This document shows positions 45,114-55,780 of a stretch of 64,000 bases of DNA, piece after piece; position 1 is the first letter of the stretch; each line of letters opens with the position of its first letter. This stretch comes from Nonomuraea rhodomycinica. GTDB lineage: Bacteria; Actinomycetota; Actinomycetes; Streptosporangiales; Streptosporangiaceae. The stretch spans positions 989,147-1,053,146 of the forward strand of contig NZ_JABWGO010000002.1 of the NCBI RefSeq assembly GCF_013363995.1, written 5' to 3'. The position numbers and the translations under genes are program-made. The notes beneath the pieces were generated by a model that was not told where the DNA came from, did not search any database, and worked only from the letters and a program-made list of their open reading frames with translations.

Positions 45114-45965
45114 GTGCCAGACGCGAGCATCGGGATCTTCGACAGTGGAGTGGGCGGCCTGACGGTCGCCCGGGCGATCATCGATCAGCTTCCCCACGAG
45201 TCCATCACCTACGTGGCCGACACGGCCCACCAGCCGTACGGGCCCAAGAGCATCGCCGAGCTGCGCGCGTACGCCCTGGAGGTGATGGACCACCTCGTCG
45301 CCGACGACGTCAAGATGCTCGTCATCGCGTGCAACAGCGCCAGCTCCGCCGTGCTGCGCGACGCGCGCGAGCGCTATGACGTGCCCGTGGTCGAGGTGAT
45401 CCAGCCCGCCACCCGCCGCGCGGTGCGGGCGACCCGCACCGGCGAGGTGGGCGTGATCGCCACCCGGGCCACCATCGCGTCGATGGCCTACCACGACGCC
45501 TTCGCCGCCGCCCCCCACGTACGCCTGACCAGCGTGGCCGCCCCGCGCCTGGTCGAGTACATCGAGCGGGGCGACACGACGAGCCAGGAGGTCATCGAGG
45601 CGGTCCGGGAGTACCTCGTCCCGATCCGCGAGGCCGGGTGCGACACCCTCATCCTCGGCTGCACCCACTACCCGCTCCTCACCGGCGCCATCTCCTATGT
45701 CGTCGGCGACGGGGTCACGCTGGTCTCCAGCGCCGACGAGACGGCCAAGGACGTCTATCGGATCCTGCACGACCGTGGCCTGGCGGCCGGAAGCGACGTC
45801 ACCCCCCGGCACCGCTTCCGCGCCACCGGCGACTCCACGCTGTTCGCCCAGCTGGGCCGGCGTTTCCTGGGCCCGGAGATCGACGCGGTCGAAGTCACAC
45901 CAGTGGGGGGTACTACCAGCAACGGAGGCCCACATGAAGGTGACCATCATCGGCTGCTCGGGTAG
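45114..45965 (+). CDS. murI: Glutamate racemase
   Basis: 283 residues. [16 protein letters not shown] at the N-terminus, the two catalytic cysteines in [11 protein letters not shown] and [11 protein letters not shown], and [11 protein letters not shown] identify MurI, which supplies D-glutamate for peptidoglycan. The GTG start is seven bases after TACCCT (45101-45106), consistent with a leaderless message. The last 32 bases overlap the next gene. Confidence 0.94.
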   Translation: MPDASIGIFDSGVGGLTVARAIIDQLPHESITYVADTAHQPYGPKSIAELRAYALEVMDHLVADDVKMLVIACNSASSAVLRDARERYDVPVVEVIQPATRRAVRATRTGEVGVIATRATIASMAYHDAFAAAPHVRLTSVAAPRLVEYIERGDTTSQEVIEAVREYLVPIREAGCDTLILGCTHYPLLTGAISYVVGDGVTLVSSADETAKDVYRILHDRGLAAGSDVTPRHRFRATGDSTLFAQLGRRFLGPEIDAVEVTPVGGTTSNGGPHEGDHHRLLG

Positions 45966-46686
45966 CTTCCCGGGCCCCGACAGCCCCGCGTCGTGCTACC
46001 TGGTCGAGGCCGAGGGGTTCCGGCTGCTGCTCGACTTCGGCGCCGGCGCCCTCGGCGCCCTGCAACGGCACATCGGCCTGTACGACGTGGACGCCATCTG
46101 CCTGTCCCACCTGCACGCCGACCACTGCCTCGACATGTGCGGCTACCACGTGGCGCGCACGTACGGGCCCGAGGCGCCCTACCCCCGCGTGCCCGTCATC
46201 GCCCCGGCCGACGCCTCGAAGCGGCTGGCCGCCGCGTACGGCATGCCCGACGAGCCGGCGCTGGAGACGGCCTTCGCGTTCAGGACGCTGACGCCCGGCA
46301 CGTTCGAGGTGGGACCCTTCACGCTGACGGCCCGCCTGGTCAACCACCCCGTCGAGGCGTACGGCTTCCGCGTCTCCCACGGCGACCGGTCGATCGCGTA
46401 CTCCGGCGACACCGGCGAGTCGGCCGAACTCGTCAAGCTCGCCGAGGACGCCGACCTCATGCTCTGCGAGGCGTCCTTCGTCGACCGTCCCGGGCTGCCC
46501 GACGGCCTGCATCTGTCCGGCCGCCAGGCCGCCGTCCACGCGGCCAAGGCCCGTGCCGGAAGGCTGGTGCTCACCCACCTCGTGCCCTGGAACGACCAGG
46601 CCACCGTGCTCGACGACGCCTCGCGCGGCGGCTACGGCGGCCCGATCGAGCTGGCGAGGAGCGGTGCCGTCTACGACCTGGCCTGA
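45934..46686 (+). CDS. MBL-fold metallo-hydrolase
   Basis: 250 residues with the metallo-beta-lactamase fold of the RNase Z-like group: [21 protein letters not shown], the metal motif [13 protein letters not shown] (HxHxDH), a His in [23 protein letters not shown] and LTHLVPW. The substrate is unknown. AACGGAGG precedes the ATG. It overlaps murI by 32 bases and precedes rph, a conserved actinobacterial order. Confidence 0.88.
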   Translation: MKVTIIGCSGSFPGPDSPASCYLVEAEGFRLLLDFGAGALGALQRHIGLYDVDAICLSHLHADHCLDMCGYHVARTYGPEAPYPRVPVIAPADASKRLAAAYGMPDEPALETAFAFRTLTPGTFEVGPFTLTARLVNHPVEAYGFRVSHGDRSIAYSGDTGESAELVKLAEDADLMLCEASFVDRPGLPDGLHLSGRQAAVHAAKARAGRLVLTHLVPWNDQATVLDDASRGGYGGPIELARSGAVYDLA

Positions 46687-46693
46687 GAGCCGG

Positions 46694-47980
46694 TCAGGGC
46701 TCGGCGCGGGCCTGGTCGAAGTCGCGCATGCGCGGCAGCGGCGAGAACAGCAGCGGCACGAACGACACCAGCCGGCCGCACATGAACACCCAGAGCGCCG
46801 TCCGCACGCCGGCGTGCTGGGCCACGAGCCCGCCGAGCAGCGCGCCCACCGGCATCGTGCTCCACACGACGAAGCGCACCGTGGCGTTGATCCGGCCCAG
46901 CATGCCCTCCGGCGCCACCGTCTGCCGGTAGGTGAGCTGGCCGACGTTGTAGAGGATCGCCCCCCACGACAGCGCGATCGACGTGATGGTGAAGAACGAC
47001 ACGCGCCAGTCGGCCTGCGTCATCGGCAGGAGCAGGCCGAACGGCGAGGACACGGCGATCGACAGCCACGTCACCCGGGCCGTGCCGTACCGGGCGAACA
47101 GCCGGCTCCCGGTGAGCCCGCCGAGCAGCCCGCCCACCGCGCCCGACATCAGCAGCACGCCGATCACCCCCGGCGCCAGCCGGACCTCGTCGGCGAGGAA
47201 CAGCACCGACAGCCCGAGCACGGCGCTGATGCACAGGTTGGTGCCGGCGGTCGTGACGACGATCGGCCGCAGCAGCCGGTCGCCCCAGACGAACGCCAGC
47301 CCCTCGCGGATGCCCTCCCACATGCCGCCGCGCCGGTCCTCCGCGCGCACCCGCCGGTCCGGTGTCCTGATGGAGGCGATGAAGAGCGCCGAGCCGAGGG
47401 AGGCCAGCGCGGTGGCGAGCACCGTCAGCGGCGGGCCGAGCGCCTGCACCAGCACACCGCCCAGGCTCGGCCCGGCCAGCGCGCCCCCCGAGCGCACGAA
47501 CTCCAGCTTGGAGTTGCCGCTGCTCAGGCTCTGCCGGTCGACCAGCTCGGGCAGGTACGTCTGGTCGGCCACGTCGTCGAACACCTGGGCCGTGCCCGCG
47601 AGCAGCGCCACCACGAGCAGCATCCCGACCGACAACAGGCCGAAGGCGTACGCGATCGGCACGCTGGCCAGCAGCACGAACCTGACCAGGTCCGCCGCTA
47701 TCATGACGCGACGCTTCGACAGGCGGTCCACCCACACGCCGGCGGGTAACCCGATCGCCAGGAACGCCGCGGTCTGCAAGGCGGACAACAGGCCGACCTC
47801 GAACGCGCCCGCGTGCAGCACGAGGACGGCGACCAGCGGGAACGCGACCCGGGAGATGTTCGACCCGAGTTCGTTGGCCACATGTGAGCTGAGGAACCTG
47901 ATGAAGTCAGGGCTCCGCAACACCCCCGTTGTCATTGCGTAAGGATCCATGTGGCGGACACTTTCGGTCAAGAGCGTCAC
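46694..47980 (-). CDS. MFS transporter (EntS/MFS_3 type)
   Basis: 428 residues with about 12 helices: [30 protein letters not shown] in helix 1, [20 protein letters not shown] in the 2-3 loop and [20 protein letters not shown], a signature of the enterobactin exporter-like group. It is divergent from rph and convergent with the MBL gene, interrupting that conserved order. An in-frame ATG at 47950 may be the true start. The substrate is unknown. Confidence 0.85.
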   Translation of the reverse strand: MTLLTESVRHMDPYAMTTGVLRSPDFIRFLSSHVANELGSNISRVAFPLVAVLVLHAGAFEVGLLSALQTAAFLAIGLPAGVWVDRLSKRRVMIAADLVRFVLLASVPIAYAFGLLSVGMLLVVALLAGTAQVFDDVADQTYLPELVDRQSLSSGNSKLEFVRSGGALAGPSLGGVLVQALGPPLTVLATALASLGSALFIASIRTPDRRVRAEDRRGGMWEGIREGLAFVWGDRLLRPIVVTTAGTNLCISAVLGLSVLFLADEVRLAPGVIGVLLMSGAVGGLLGGLTGSRLFARYGTARVTWLSIAVSSPFGLLLPMTQADWRVSFFTITSIALSWGAILYNVGQLTYRQTVAPEGMLGRINATVRFVVWSTMPVGALLGGLVAQHAGVRTALWVFMCGRLVSFVPLLFSPLPRMRDFDQARAEP

Positions 47981-48003
47981 GGCACGGAGATAGGGTGAAG
48001 TGC

Positions 48004-48723
48004 ATGTCTCGACAGGATGGCCGCGCCCCCGACCAGCTACGCCCGATCACCATAACCCGGCGGTGGCTCGCCCACGCCGAGGGCTCGGTGCTGGTCGAGT
48101 TCGGCGGCACGCGGGTGCTGTGCGCCGCCTCGGTCCAGGACAGCGTGCCGCGCTGGCGCCGGGGCAGCGGCCAGGGGTGGGTGACCGCCGAGTACGCCAT
48201 GCTGCCGCGCGCCACCAACACGCGCAACGACCGCGAGTCGGTCCGCGGCAAGATCGGCGGGCGCACCCACGAGATCTCCCGGCTGATCGGCCGCTCGCTG
48301 CGGGCCTGTGTCGACTACAAGGCGCTCGGCGAGAACTCCATCCTGCTCGACTGCGACGTCCTCCAGGCCGACGGCGGCACCCGCACCGCCGCGATCACCG
48401 GGGCGTACGTCGCGCTGGCCGACGCCGTCGCCTGGATGCGCGAGCGCAAGATGTGCCCCGGCGACCCGCTGGTCGGCTCCGTCTCGGCCGTCTCGGTCGG
48501 CGTCGTCGGCGGCGTGCCGCTGCTCGACCTCTGCTACACCGAGGACGTGGCCGCCGAGACCGACATGAACGTCGTCATGACCGGCTCCGGCAGCTTCGTC
48601 GAGGTGCAGGGCACCGCCGAGGGCGCCCCGTTCGACCGCGGCGCGCTGGACCGGCTGCTCGACCTGGCCGCGGCCGGCTGCGAGGAGCTGACGCTCATCC
48701 AGGCGGAGGCGCTCGGACGATGA
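48004..48723 (+). CDS. rph: Ribonuclease PH
   Basis: 239 residues. [66 protein letters not shown] and [23 protein letters not shown] match RNase PH, the phosphorolytic 3' exonuclease that trims tRNA ends. The ATG is seven bases after TAGGGT (47991-47996), consistent with a leaderless transcript. The stop overlaps the rdgB start (ATGA). Confidence 0.95.
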   Translation: MSRQDGRAPDQLRPITITRRWLAHAEGSVLVEFGGTRVLCAASVQDSVPRWRRGSGQGWVTAEYAMLPRATNTRNDRESVRGKIGGRTHEISRLIGRSLRACVDYKALGENSILLDCDVLQADGGTRTAAITGAYVALADAVAWMRERKMCPGDPLVGSVSAVSVGVVGGVPLLDLCYTEDVAAETDMNVVMTGSGSFVEVQGTAEGAPFDRGALDRLLDLAAAGCEELTLIQAEALGR

Positions 48724-49316
48724 AGATCGTGCTCGCCACCCGCAACCCGGGCAAGATCGCCGAGCTGCGCCGTATCCTGTCGGGCTTCGACATCGTGGGG
48801 CTTGAGGAGTTCCCCTCGATCGGCGAGGTGGCCGAGACCGGGGTCACGTTCGAGGAGAACGCCCTGCTCAAGGCGCACGCCGTCGCCCAGGGCTCCGGGC
48901 TGCCCGCGGTGGCCGACGACTCCGGCCTGTGCGTCGACGTGCTCAATGGCATGCCGGGCGTCTTCTCCGCCCGCTGGTCCGGCCGCCACGGCGACGACCG
49001 GGCCAACCTGGACCTGCTGCTGGCGCAGGTCTCCGACGTCCCCGCGGAGCGGCTGACGGCCCACTTCGCGTGCGTGGCGGCGCTGGCGCTGCCGTCGGGG
49101 GAGACCCGGGTGGTCGAGGGCGACCTGCCCGGGCGGCTGGTCGCCACGCCGCGCGGGTCCAACGGCTTCGGGTACGACCCGATCTTCGTGCCCGACGGCG
49201 AGACCCGGACGACGGCGGAGCTGGCGCCGGAGGAGAAGGACGCGATCAGCCACCGGGGCCGGGCCTTCCGCGCCCTCGCCCCCCTGGTGCGCGACCTGCT
49301 GACGCCGTCCTCCTGA
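48720..49316 (+). CDS. rdgB: XTP/dITP diphosphatase
   Basis: 198 residues. [59 protein letters not shown] and [10 protein letters not shown] are the HAM1/RdgB motifs. It removes non-canonical purine nucleotides from the precursor pool. The ATGA overlap with rph indicates translational coupling. Confidence 0.95.
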   Translation: MKIVLATRNPGKIAELRRILSGFDIVGLEEFPSIGEVAETGVTFEENALLKAHAVAQGSGLPAVADDSGLCVDVLNGMPGVFSARWSGRHGDDRANLDLLLAQVSDVPAERLTAHFACVAALALPSGETRVVEGDLPGRLVATPRGSNGFGYDPIFVPDGETRTTAELAPEEKDAISHRGRAFRALAPLVRDLLTPSS

Positions 49317-49407
49317 GGCGCCCGGCCGGGGTCCGCCGGCGACTCACCGGCGTCCCGTAACCGGCGCGTAAGAACCCGGGGGCCGGGCCCGGCGTAGCGT
49401 CGGAACC

Positions 49408-51159
49408 GTGCAGAGGACAGACAGGGCGCCCGCGTGGGCGGGCGCGCTCGCGGGCCTGACGGCCGGGGCGGTCGCGCTCGGGGTCGCCCAGCTCGCGGCG
49501 GGGATCGTCGGGCCGAAGACGTTCCCGGTGGTGGCGGTGGGCGACGTGGTGGTCGACCTGACGCCCCCGCCGGTCAAGGACTTCGCGATCAACGCGTTCG
49601 GGGCCAACGACAAGACCGTCCTCGTCGGGGGCGTGCTCGTGGTGCTGGCCCTGATCGCCGCGGCCCTGGGGGTCGCGGCGCGGCGGCGGCCGGTGTACGG
49701 CGACGCGGGGCTCCTGGCGTTCGGCGCCGTGGGGGTGCTGGCGGTGCTGACCCGGCCGGGGGCCGGGGCCGCGTGGGTGGTGCCGACGGTGGCGGGCGTG
49801 GCGGCCGGCATGTGGACCCTCCGGGCGCTCGTCCGGCGCGCGGGTCTGGCCTCCCGGGCGGTTCCCGCGTACGAGCCGGCGGACGCCGACGCCGACGCGG
49901 ACGCGGACCGGATGGCCGACACGGACCGGATGGCCGACGCGGACCGGACCGCCGACGTGGACGGGACGGTCGCGGATCGGGCGGTCGCCGGTCGCGCGGC
50001 GGACGGGGAGTCCGGGCCGCAGGCGGGGCCGGAGCCGGGGCCGGAGATCGAGCGGCCCGTGGTGATGCGGCCCGGGGCGTACGGAGCCGGCGGGTTCGAC
50101 CGGCGCAGGCTGCTCACCGGTGTCGCCGGCGGGGTGGTGGTGGCGGGGGCGGCCACCGTGCTCGGACGGGCCCTCGGGAGCCGCCAGGCCGTGGACGTCG
50201 CCCGGGGCGGGCTGGCGCTGCCCTCGCCCGCCACCCCCGCGGCGCCGCTGCCCGCCGGGACGGACTTCCGCATCGGCGGCCTGTCCCCCTTCGTCACCAG
50301 GAACCGGGACTTCTACCGGGTGGACACCGCGCTCGTCGTCCCGCAGGTGGACCCGCGCGCCTGGCGGCTGCGCGTCCACGGCATGGTCGACCGGCCGATC
50401 GAGCTGACCTTCGACGACCTGCTCGGGCGTCCCCTCACGGAGGCCGACATCACGTTGACCTGCGTGTCCAACCCGGTCGGCGGCGAGTACATCGGCAACG
50501 CGCGCTGGCTCGGCGTCCGCATGGCCGACGTGCTGCGCGAGGCCGGGCTCCAGTCCGGCGCCGACATGCTGCTGTCCACCTCCGAGGACGGCTTCACCTG
50601 CGGCACCCCGGTGGACGTGGTCATGGACGGGCGCGACGCGCTGTTCGCCGTGGCCATGAACGGTGAGGTGCTGCCCGTGGACCACGGCTTCCCGGTGCGG
50701 CAGGTGGTGCCGGGACTGTACGGGTACGTCTCGGCCACCAAGTGGGTGGTGGACGTGAAGGTGACGCGCTTCGACCGGGACGAGGCGTACTGGACGCCGC
50801 GCGGCTGGGCCGCCCAGGCCCCGATCAAGACGCAGTCGCGCATCGACCTGCCCCGGCAGGGGACCACGCTGCGTTCGGGCCGGACGACCGTCGCCGGGGT
50901 CGCCTGGGCGCAGCACACGGGGATCGAGGCCGTGGAGGTGCGCGTGGACCGCGGGGAGTGGCGGCGGGCGCGCCTCGCCGCGGTGCCGGGACCGGACACG
51001 TGGCGGCAGTGGGCGCTCGACTGGGACGCCGCGCCCGGCCGCCACACGATCGAGGTACGGGCCACGGACGCCGCCGGCCGTACCCAGGCGGAGCAGCAGA
51101 CGCCGCCCGCCCCGGACGGCGCGACGGGTTGGCACACGATCACGGTGCAGGTCACCTGA
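49408..51159 (+). CDS. Membrane-anchored molybdopterin oxidoreductase (sulfite-oxidase fold)
   Basis: 583 residues. Residues 1-150 hold several hydrophobic helices; 155-200 are an Asp/Ala-rich repeat (ADRMADTDRMADADR). An RRRLL segment and second hydrophobic stretch (about 231-255) resemble a Tat or anchor signal. The Moco domain carries the conserved Cys at 352 (LTCVSNPVGG) and RVHGMVDRPIELTFDDLLG. A C-terminal Ig-like dimerisation domain starts near TTVAGVAWAQHTGIEAVEVR. No heme domain is seen. The GTG is seven bases after TAGCGT, a TANNNT box. The physiological substrate is unknown. Confidence 0.88.
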   Translation: MQRTDRAPAWAGALAGLTAGAVALGVAQLAAGIVGPKTFPVVAVGDVVVDLTPPPVKDFAINAFGANDKTVLVGGVLVVLALIAAALGVAARRRPVYGDAGLLAFGAVGVLAVLTRPGAGAAWVVPTVAGVAAGMWTLRALVRRAGLASRAVPAYEPADADADADADRMADTDRMADADRTADVDGTVADRAVAGRAADGESGPQAGPEPGPEIERPVVMRPGAYGAGGFDRRRLLTGVAGGVVVAGAATVLGRALGSRQAVDVARGGLALPSPATPAAPLPAGTDFRIGGLSPFVTRNRDFYRVDTALVVPQVDPRAWRLRVHGMVDRPIELTFDDLLGRPLTEADITLTCVSNPVGGEYIGNARWLGVRMADVLREAGLQSGADMLLSTSEDGFTCGTPVDVVMDGRDALFAVAMNGEVLPVDHGFPVRQVVPGLYGYVSATKWVVDVKVTRFDRDEAYWTPRGWAAQAPIKTQSRIDLPRQGTTLRSGRTTVAGVAWAQHTGIEAVEVRVDRGEWRRARLAAVPGPDTWRQWALDWDAAPGRHTIEVRATDAAGRTQAEQQTPPAPDGATGWHTITVQVT

Positions 51160-51294
51160 CGGGTCAGCGCTGTCCCGCTTCTCCGCGTTTGTGCAGGTAA
51201 GGCGGGTGGATCGTGGTGGCCGAACTTGCCGAGTGCCCCTCCTGGCCGGGACGGCGGCCCTACGATCGGCGTCGAGCACGACAGGAGGCAGGAC

Positions 51295-52839
51295 GTGACC
51301 CGCGACCGCAAGTCCCGCGCCCGATGGGTCCTTCCCGGAGGGCGTTACGACCCGGTGGTGGGGGACGGCGTGCGATGGCGCGACTACGAGCGCGCCGCCG
51401 CCCCCACCCCCACCGACCCCGGCCCGCCCGACCCGGCCGCGCCGGACCCGCGATCCCCGGCCCTGGCCGTGCTCCTGGGGGAACAGCCACCGGAGGAGCT
51501 CCCGCCGGACGCGCCGACGGCGTTCTCGTCCGCGTGCCCGCGGGACGCGCTGACGGCGTTCTCGCCCGCGTGGCCGGACGCGTCCGCGGTCCCTTCGTCC
51601 GCGCTGCCCGAGACGGCAGGCTCTGTTGCCCATCCGCCCGCCTCGCCCCCGGCGGGGCGGGCCACGCCCGGAGACGCCCGCGCCGGCGACCCCTCAGGCA
51701 GGTCCCCCTGGGAACTCCCCACGCAGGACCCCACAAGACACCTCGCCAGGGACGCCGCGAGCGACGTCGCCAGGGGCACCAAGAGCGACCTCACCAGGGA
51801 CGCCGCGAGCAACCTCATCGGCCCCCTCATGAGAGGCACCGCACCGGACAAGGCGCCCGCCACCGCGCGGGGCGACGTCCGTGACACGCCGCCGGGCGCT
51901 TTGCAGGGTGACGTTCGCGATAACGCGCCTGGCGGTTTGCGGGGTGACGTTCGCGATAACGCGCCTGGCGGTTTGCGGGGTGACGTTCGCGATAACGCGC
52001 CTGGCGGTTTGCGGGGTGATGCCCGTGACACGGCGCCGGGCGGTTCGCGGGGTGATGTTCGCGACACCGCGCCCGGCGCCCTCCCGGGCGACGTTCGTGA
52101 CAGCGTGGCGGACGGCATTCGGGTCTCGGCGTGGGCGGCCACCGATCATCGGCCCCCCACGGGCCCGGCCGGATGGGCGGCGGCGGCCGGGGGAGACCCG
52201 GGACGGCCCGTGGCGGCCCCCGACTGGTTCGACGGGCCCGCAAGGCCGCCGCGGCTCGCCGACTGCCGCCCGTACGGCGCCGCGGGAGGGCTGGCGCGTC
52301 CCGACCCGCAGGTCGAGCACGACCTGCGCCGCGCCGTCCCGCCCGGCACCCGCTTCCCCGACCCGCGCGGCACCTGGGTGCGGCTCATCAACGGCGGCGG
52401 CCCGGCCGACGACCCGTTCAGGGCCTCCAACGCCGCCGACTGCGCGCTCGCGGTGCTGTCCACCTGGCACGGCGAGCCCGCCGCCGCGGCGCCCCGGCAC
52501 CCCGAGTACGACCGGCTCGGCCGCCCGGTGCTGACCGGCGAGACGGGCGGCGCGGCCAGGATCGAGCGCTGGGTCGGGCACCGGTTCGAGTACGCCGGTC
52601 ACGGGCGGCACGCCTACCCGCTGGTCGCGCGGCGGCTGATCGAGGCCGGGCACGGGGCCGCGGCCATCATCGTGGTGCGCTGGCCGGGAGGAGGCTCCCA
52701 CGCGTGGAACGCCGTGAACTTCGGCGGCGAGGTCATCTGGATCGACGCCCAGCGCGGCCACATGGCGGTCGATCCTCCCTACACGACGGTGACCGGGGTG
52801 TTCTGCGTCATCGTCGACCGGTACGGGCGGCCGCGGTGA
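51295..52839 (+). CDS. Papain-fold (glutamine deamidase type) toxin-like protein
   Basis: 514 residues. Residues 1-350 are low complexity, Pro/Ala/Asp-rich, with seven 12-residue repeats (residues 193-276, GDVRDNAPGGLR type). The C-terminal ~155 residues match the papain-fold toxin domain of polymorphic toxins: Cys383 (NAADCALAVLSTWHG), His469 (SHAWNAVNFGG) and Asp484 (IWIDAQRG) form a credible triad. No signal peptide or WXG100 segment is seen. AGGAGG precedes the GTG at 51295. The following gene is immunity-like. The toxin role is inferred from the domain and the pairing. Confidence 0.75.
   Translation: MTRDRKSRARWVLPGGRYDPVVGDGVRWRDYERAAAPTPTDPGPPDPAAPDPRSPALAVLLGEQPPEELPPDAPTAFSSACPRDALTAFSPAWPDASAVPSSALPETAGSVAHPPASPPAGRATPGDARAGDPSGRSPWELPTQDPTRHLARDAASDVARGTKSDLTRDAASNLIGPLMRGTAPDKAPATARGDVRDTPPGALQGDVRDNAPGGLRGDVRDNAPGGLRGDVRDNAPGGLRGDARDTAPGGSRGDVRDTAPGALPGDVRDSVADGIRVSAWAATDHRPPTGPAGWAAAAGGDPGRPVAAPDWFDGPARPPRLADCRPYGAAGGLARPDPQVEHDLRRAVPPGTRFPDPRGTWVRLINGGGPADDPFRASNAADCALAVLSTWHGEPAAAAPRHPEYDRLGRPVLTGETGGAARIERWVGHRFEYAGHGRHAYPLVARRLIEAGHGAAAIIVVRWPGGGSHAWNAVNFGGEVIWIDAQRGHMAVDPPYTTVTGVFCVIVDRYGRPR
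51871..52122 (+). repeat. Seven in-frame 36-bp repeats
   Basis: Seven units of exactly 36 bases encode GDVRDxxPGGLR-like 12-mers. Copies 2-4 (51907-52014) are essentially identical at the DNA level (start GGTGACGTTCGCGATAACGC), and the outer copies have diverged. This suggests recent expansion by slippage or unequal exchange. Confidence 0.9.
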
Positions 52840-52855
52840 GCCGCGGCGGGCAGGG

Positions 52856-53134
52856 GTGAGCGCCGTGGACCTCGACCAGGCCAGGGCGGTGGCGGAGGAG
52901 TACTTCAACGGAGTGCGGCCGGTGGACGACCCGGTGCGGGTGGGGGTCCACGGGTTCGCGGAGGGGTACGTGGCGTGGGTCCGCGAGCCCGACCCCGACG
53001 ACCCGGCCACGCTGCCGGGCACCGTCGGGGGCGGCTGCATCGTGATCGACCGGGTGTCCGGGGAGATCGTGAGCCGTCCCCTGCTCGACCCGGAGACGGT
53101 GGCCGAGCTGTGGCCCGGCCGTACCCCTCGCTGA
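52856..53134 (+). CDS. YrhB/Imm35-like putative immunity protein
   Basis: 92 residues, acidic. AVAEEYFNGV at the N-terminus, FAEGYVAWVREP in the middle and GGGCIVIDRVSGEIVSRPLLDPETVAELW at the end resemble the YrhB/Immunity-35 fold often encoded after papain-like toxin domains. It starts 16 bases after the toxin-like gene on the same strand. The GTG at 52856 is used; one at 52865 is also possible. Family assignment is by eye. Confidence 0.65.
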   Translation: MSAVDLDQARAVAEEYFNGVRPVDDPVRVGVHGFAEGYVAWVREPDPDDPATLPGTVGGGCIVIDRVSGEIVSRPLLDPETVAELWPGRTPR

Positions 53135-53268
53135 GACGTCCTCGTTGAGACCTCTTCGCTGAGACCCCATCACTCAGACCTCCGCGGAAGCGCGCGGGCC
53201 TGGATCAGCCGCAGCGAGCGGCGCGGGCGCCCCTCGGCGGCGCCGGAGATCGGCGCAGGGGCCTCGGG

Positions 53269-55779
53269 TCAGCCGCTCGCCAGCGCGCCGACGATCGAGG
53301 CGCGGGCCGCGCGCCGCGCCGGCAGCACCGCCGCCAGCACCCCCGCCACCCCCGACAGCGCCACGAACAGCGCGACCTGCCCGTACGGCACCGCGTACAC
53401 CGCCCCGTCGATCATGGCCCGTACGGCGGCCCAGCCGAACACCGCGCCCAGCACGACCCCGACCAGCGCCCCGATCAGCCCGAGCACCAGCGCCTCCACC
53501 GACAGCATCCGGCGCAGCTGCGGGCGCGTGAGGCCGAGGGCCCGCAGCAGCGCCGACTCCCGGGTCCGCTCGTGGACCGACAGCGACAGCGTGTTGGCGA
53601 TGCCGAGCAGCGAGATGAGGATGGCCAGCCCCAGCAGCCCCGTGACGATCATCAGCAGCATGTCGAGGGTCTCGTCGAACTCGCCGCGCACCTCGGTGGA
53701 GCTGGACACCTTGACCGTCGGGTACGCCGCCGTCGCCGCGTCCACCACCGCCCGGGACCGCTCCGGCGCCACCCCGTCCCTGGCGTCGATCATCACCCGG
53801 GAGTCGGGCACCGCCCCGAAGTACCGGTCGAAGGCGCCCTCGGCCACGGTCAGCTCCGGCAGCGTCGACTCGGAGGCGTTCAGCAAGGCGACGACGGCGA
53901 GCCTGACCGGCCCGGCCCGCCCGGTGGCGACCGACAGCGAGTCGCCGACCCGGACGCCGAGCCGCCCGGCCACGTCGTCCGCGACCGCGACCTGCCCGTC
54001 GCCGAGACCGCGCGTCGAGCCAGCCGTCACGGGCGGCGCCATCGGCCCGCTGTACGTGCCCACCTCCAGGCGCCCCGCGCCGCCCTTCGGCCCGCTCACC
54101 TTCGCCTCGGCGAAGCGCACCTGCACCACGGAGGCCAGCTCCGGCCGCCGCCGCAGCTCCTCGCCGACCGAGCGGGGGATCGTGGAGTCGCGTTCCTGGG
54201 TGGCCACCACGTAGTCGATGGGGAACTGGTCGTCCAGCTTGGAGGTCAGCGTCACCCGGGTGGAGGCGGCGAGCACGGAGATGAGCGTCATCAGCGTCAC
54301 GCCCACGGTCAGCGCGACCGTGGTGGTGGCCGCCCGCTTCGGGTTGCGGCCGGAGTTGTCCACGGCCAGCCGTCCCGGCACGCCGAACAGCCGGGCCGGG
54401 ACCGCCCCGATGACCGCGCTGAGCGGCCTGACCAGCACGGGCCCGAGGATGAGCACGCCGAGGAACGTCACCGCGCCCCCGGCCATGACCACGATCAGCG
54501 ACACCTGCTGCCCCGGCTCCAGCACCAGCGCGCCGACCCCGGCCAGGCCCAGGCCGGCCAGCAGGAACAGGCCCGCGGCGAGCACCCGGATCAGGCCGGT
54601 GCGGAACACCTGCTCCTCCACCTGCGTGCGCAGCGCCGCCACCGGCGCGACCCGCGTGGAGGCGCGGGCCGGCAGCACCGCCGAGCCGACCGTGACGAGC
54701 AGGCCGACGGCCAGCCCGACGGCGATGGTGCCCGGCGCCAGCCGCACGGAGGCGCCCGTCGGCAGCGGCGCCTCCAGGGCGCTCAGGACCGCGAGGGTCG
54801 CCGCGCCCAGCCCGTAGCCGGCGAGCAGCCCGAGCACCGACGACAGCAGCCCGATCACCGCCGACTCCAGCAGCACCGAGCCGAACACCTGGCCCCGCGT
54901 CGCGCCGATGCAGCGCAGCAGCGCCATCTCCCGGGTGCGCTGCGCGACCAGGATCGTGAACGTGTTGTAGATGACCAGCGCCGCCACCAGCATGGACACC
55001 AGCCCGAACATGAGCAGGCCCACGGTCAGCGCCTTCGTCTCGACGCCGGCCTGCCGGGCGAGCCGTTCCGCGAGCTGCTCGCCGGTGATCACCTCGCGGC
55101 CGGAGCCGCCCGCCACCGCGGCGACCGCGGTCCGCAGCCGCGCCGGGTCGGCGCCCGCGACGTCGATCTCGCGAAAGCCCTTCTCGCCCGTCATCCGCCG
55201 CGCCATGGCCGGGGTGAAGCCGACCACGCCGGTGTAGGCGAGCTGCTGGTCCACGCCCGGGTCGAGGAGGCCGACCAGGCGGAACGCCCGCTTGCGGCCC
55301 TGGGGGTCCAGCACGGTGATCGTGTCGCCGGTCTTCAGGCCCTGGGCCTTGGCGGTGTTCTCGTCGAGCACCGCCGCCTGGTCGTCGGAGCCCGGGCCCG
55401 TGCCCGAGACGATCACTGCGCGGTTCAGCGGCCCCGACGCGATCGACAGGGCAGTCGTCGGCGCGTTGCCGGCGGTCTTGCCGTCCTTGCCGATCAGCGG
55501 CGCCGGTCCGCGGACGACGCCCTGCGCGTCCGTGACGCCCGGCAGGGCCCGCACCTCGTCCAGCAGCGCCGCGGGCAGGCGGCCGTCCGGCCCCCCGGCC
55601 AGCACGGCCACACTGACCTTGCCGGCGTCGGCCGTGACCTTCTGCGCGAAGCCGGCCTCGATGGTGTCCGTCAGCACGAACGTGCCCGCGATGAACCCCA
55701 CGCCCAGCGTGATCGCGAGGGACGTGAGCAGCAGCCTGAGCCGGTGCGCCCGCAGCCCGGCCAGCGTGGTCCTCAGCAT
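53269..55779 (-). CDS. ABC transporter permease (FtsX/MacB type)
   Basis: 836 residues. The N-terminal helix ([25 protein letters not shown]), an extracytoplasmic MacB-PCD-like domain, and two FtsX membrane domains each with three to four helices ([70 protein letters not shown]) are seen. This is the single-chain, duplicated permease typical of actinobacterial exporters or mechanotransmission systems. It starts one base after the ATPase gene stop. Confidence 0.92.
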   Translation of the reverse strand: MLRTTLAGLRAHRLRLLLTSLAITLGVGFIAGTFVLTDTIEAGFAQKVTADAGKVSVAVLAGGPDGRLPAALLDEVRALPGVTDAQGVVRGPAPLIGKDGKTAGNAPTTALSIASGPLNRAVIVSGTGPGSDDQAAVLDENTAKAQGLKTGDTITVLDPQGRKRAFRLVGLLDPGVDQQLAYTGVVGFTPAMARRMTGEKGFREIDVAGADPARLRTAVAAVAGGSGREVITGEQLAERLARQAGVETKALTVGLLMFGLVSMLVAALVIYNTFTILVAQRTREMALLRCIGATRGQVFGSVLLESAVIGLLSSVLGLLAGYGLGAATLAVLSALEAPLPTGASVRLAPGTIAVGLAVGLLVTVGSAVLPARASTRVAPVAALRTQVEEQVFRTGLIRVLAAGLFLLAGLGLAGVGALVLEPGQQVSLIVVMAGGAVTFLGVLILGPVLVRPLSAVIGAVPARLFGVPGRLAVDNSGRNPKRAATTTVALTVGVTLMTLISVLAASTRVTLTSKLDDQFPIDYVVATQERDSTIPRSVGEELRRRPELASVVQVRFAEAKVSGPKGGAGRLEVGTYSGPMAPPVTAGSTRGLGDGQVAVADDVAGRLGVRVGDSLSVATGRAGPVRLAVVALLNASESTLPELTVAEGAFDRYFGAVPDSRVMIDARDGVAPERSRAVVDAATAAYPTVKVSSSTEVRGEFDETLDMLLMIVTGLLGLAILISLLGIANTLSLSVHERTRESALLRALGLTRPQLRRMLSVEALVLGLIGALVGVVLGAVFGWAAVRAMIDGAVYAVPYGQVALFVALSGVAGVLAAVLPARRAARASIVGALASG

Positions 55780-55780
55780 C

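Noticed and set aside
51871..52122. 36-bp repeats considered as a CRISPR array
   Set aside because: The units are contiguous without spacers, stay in frame inside a coding sequence, and have no cas genes nearby.
53135..53268. Gap after the immunity-like gene checked for a further small gene
   Set aside because: Only repetitive GAGAC-type sequence and no frame with a start and ribosome site was found.
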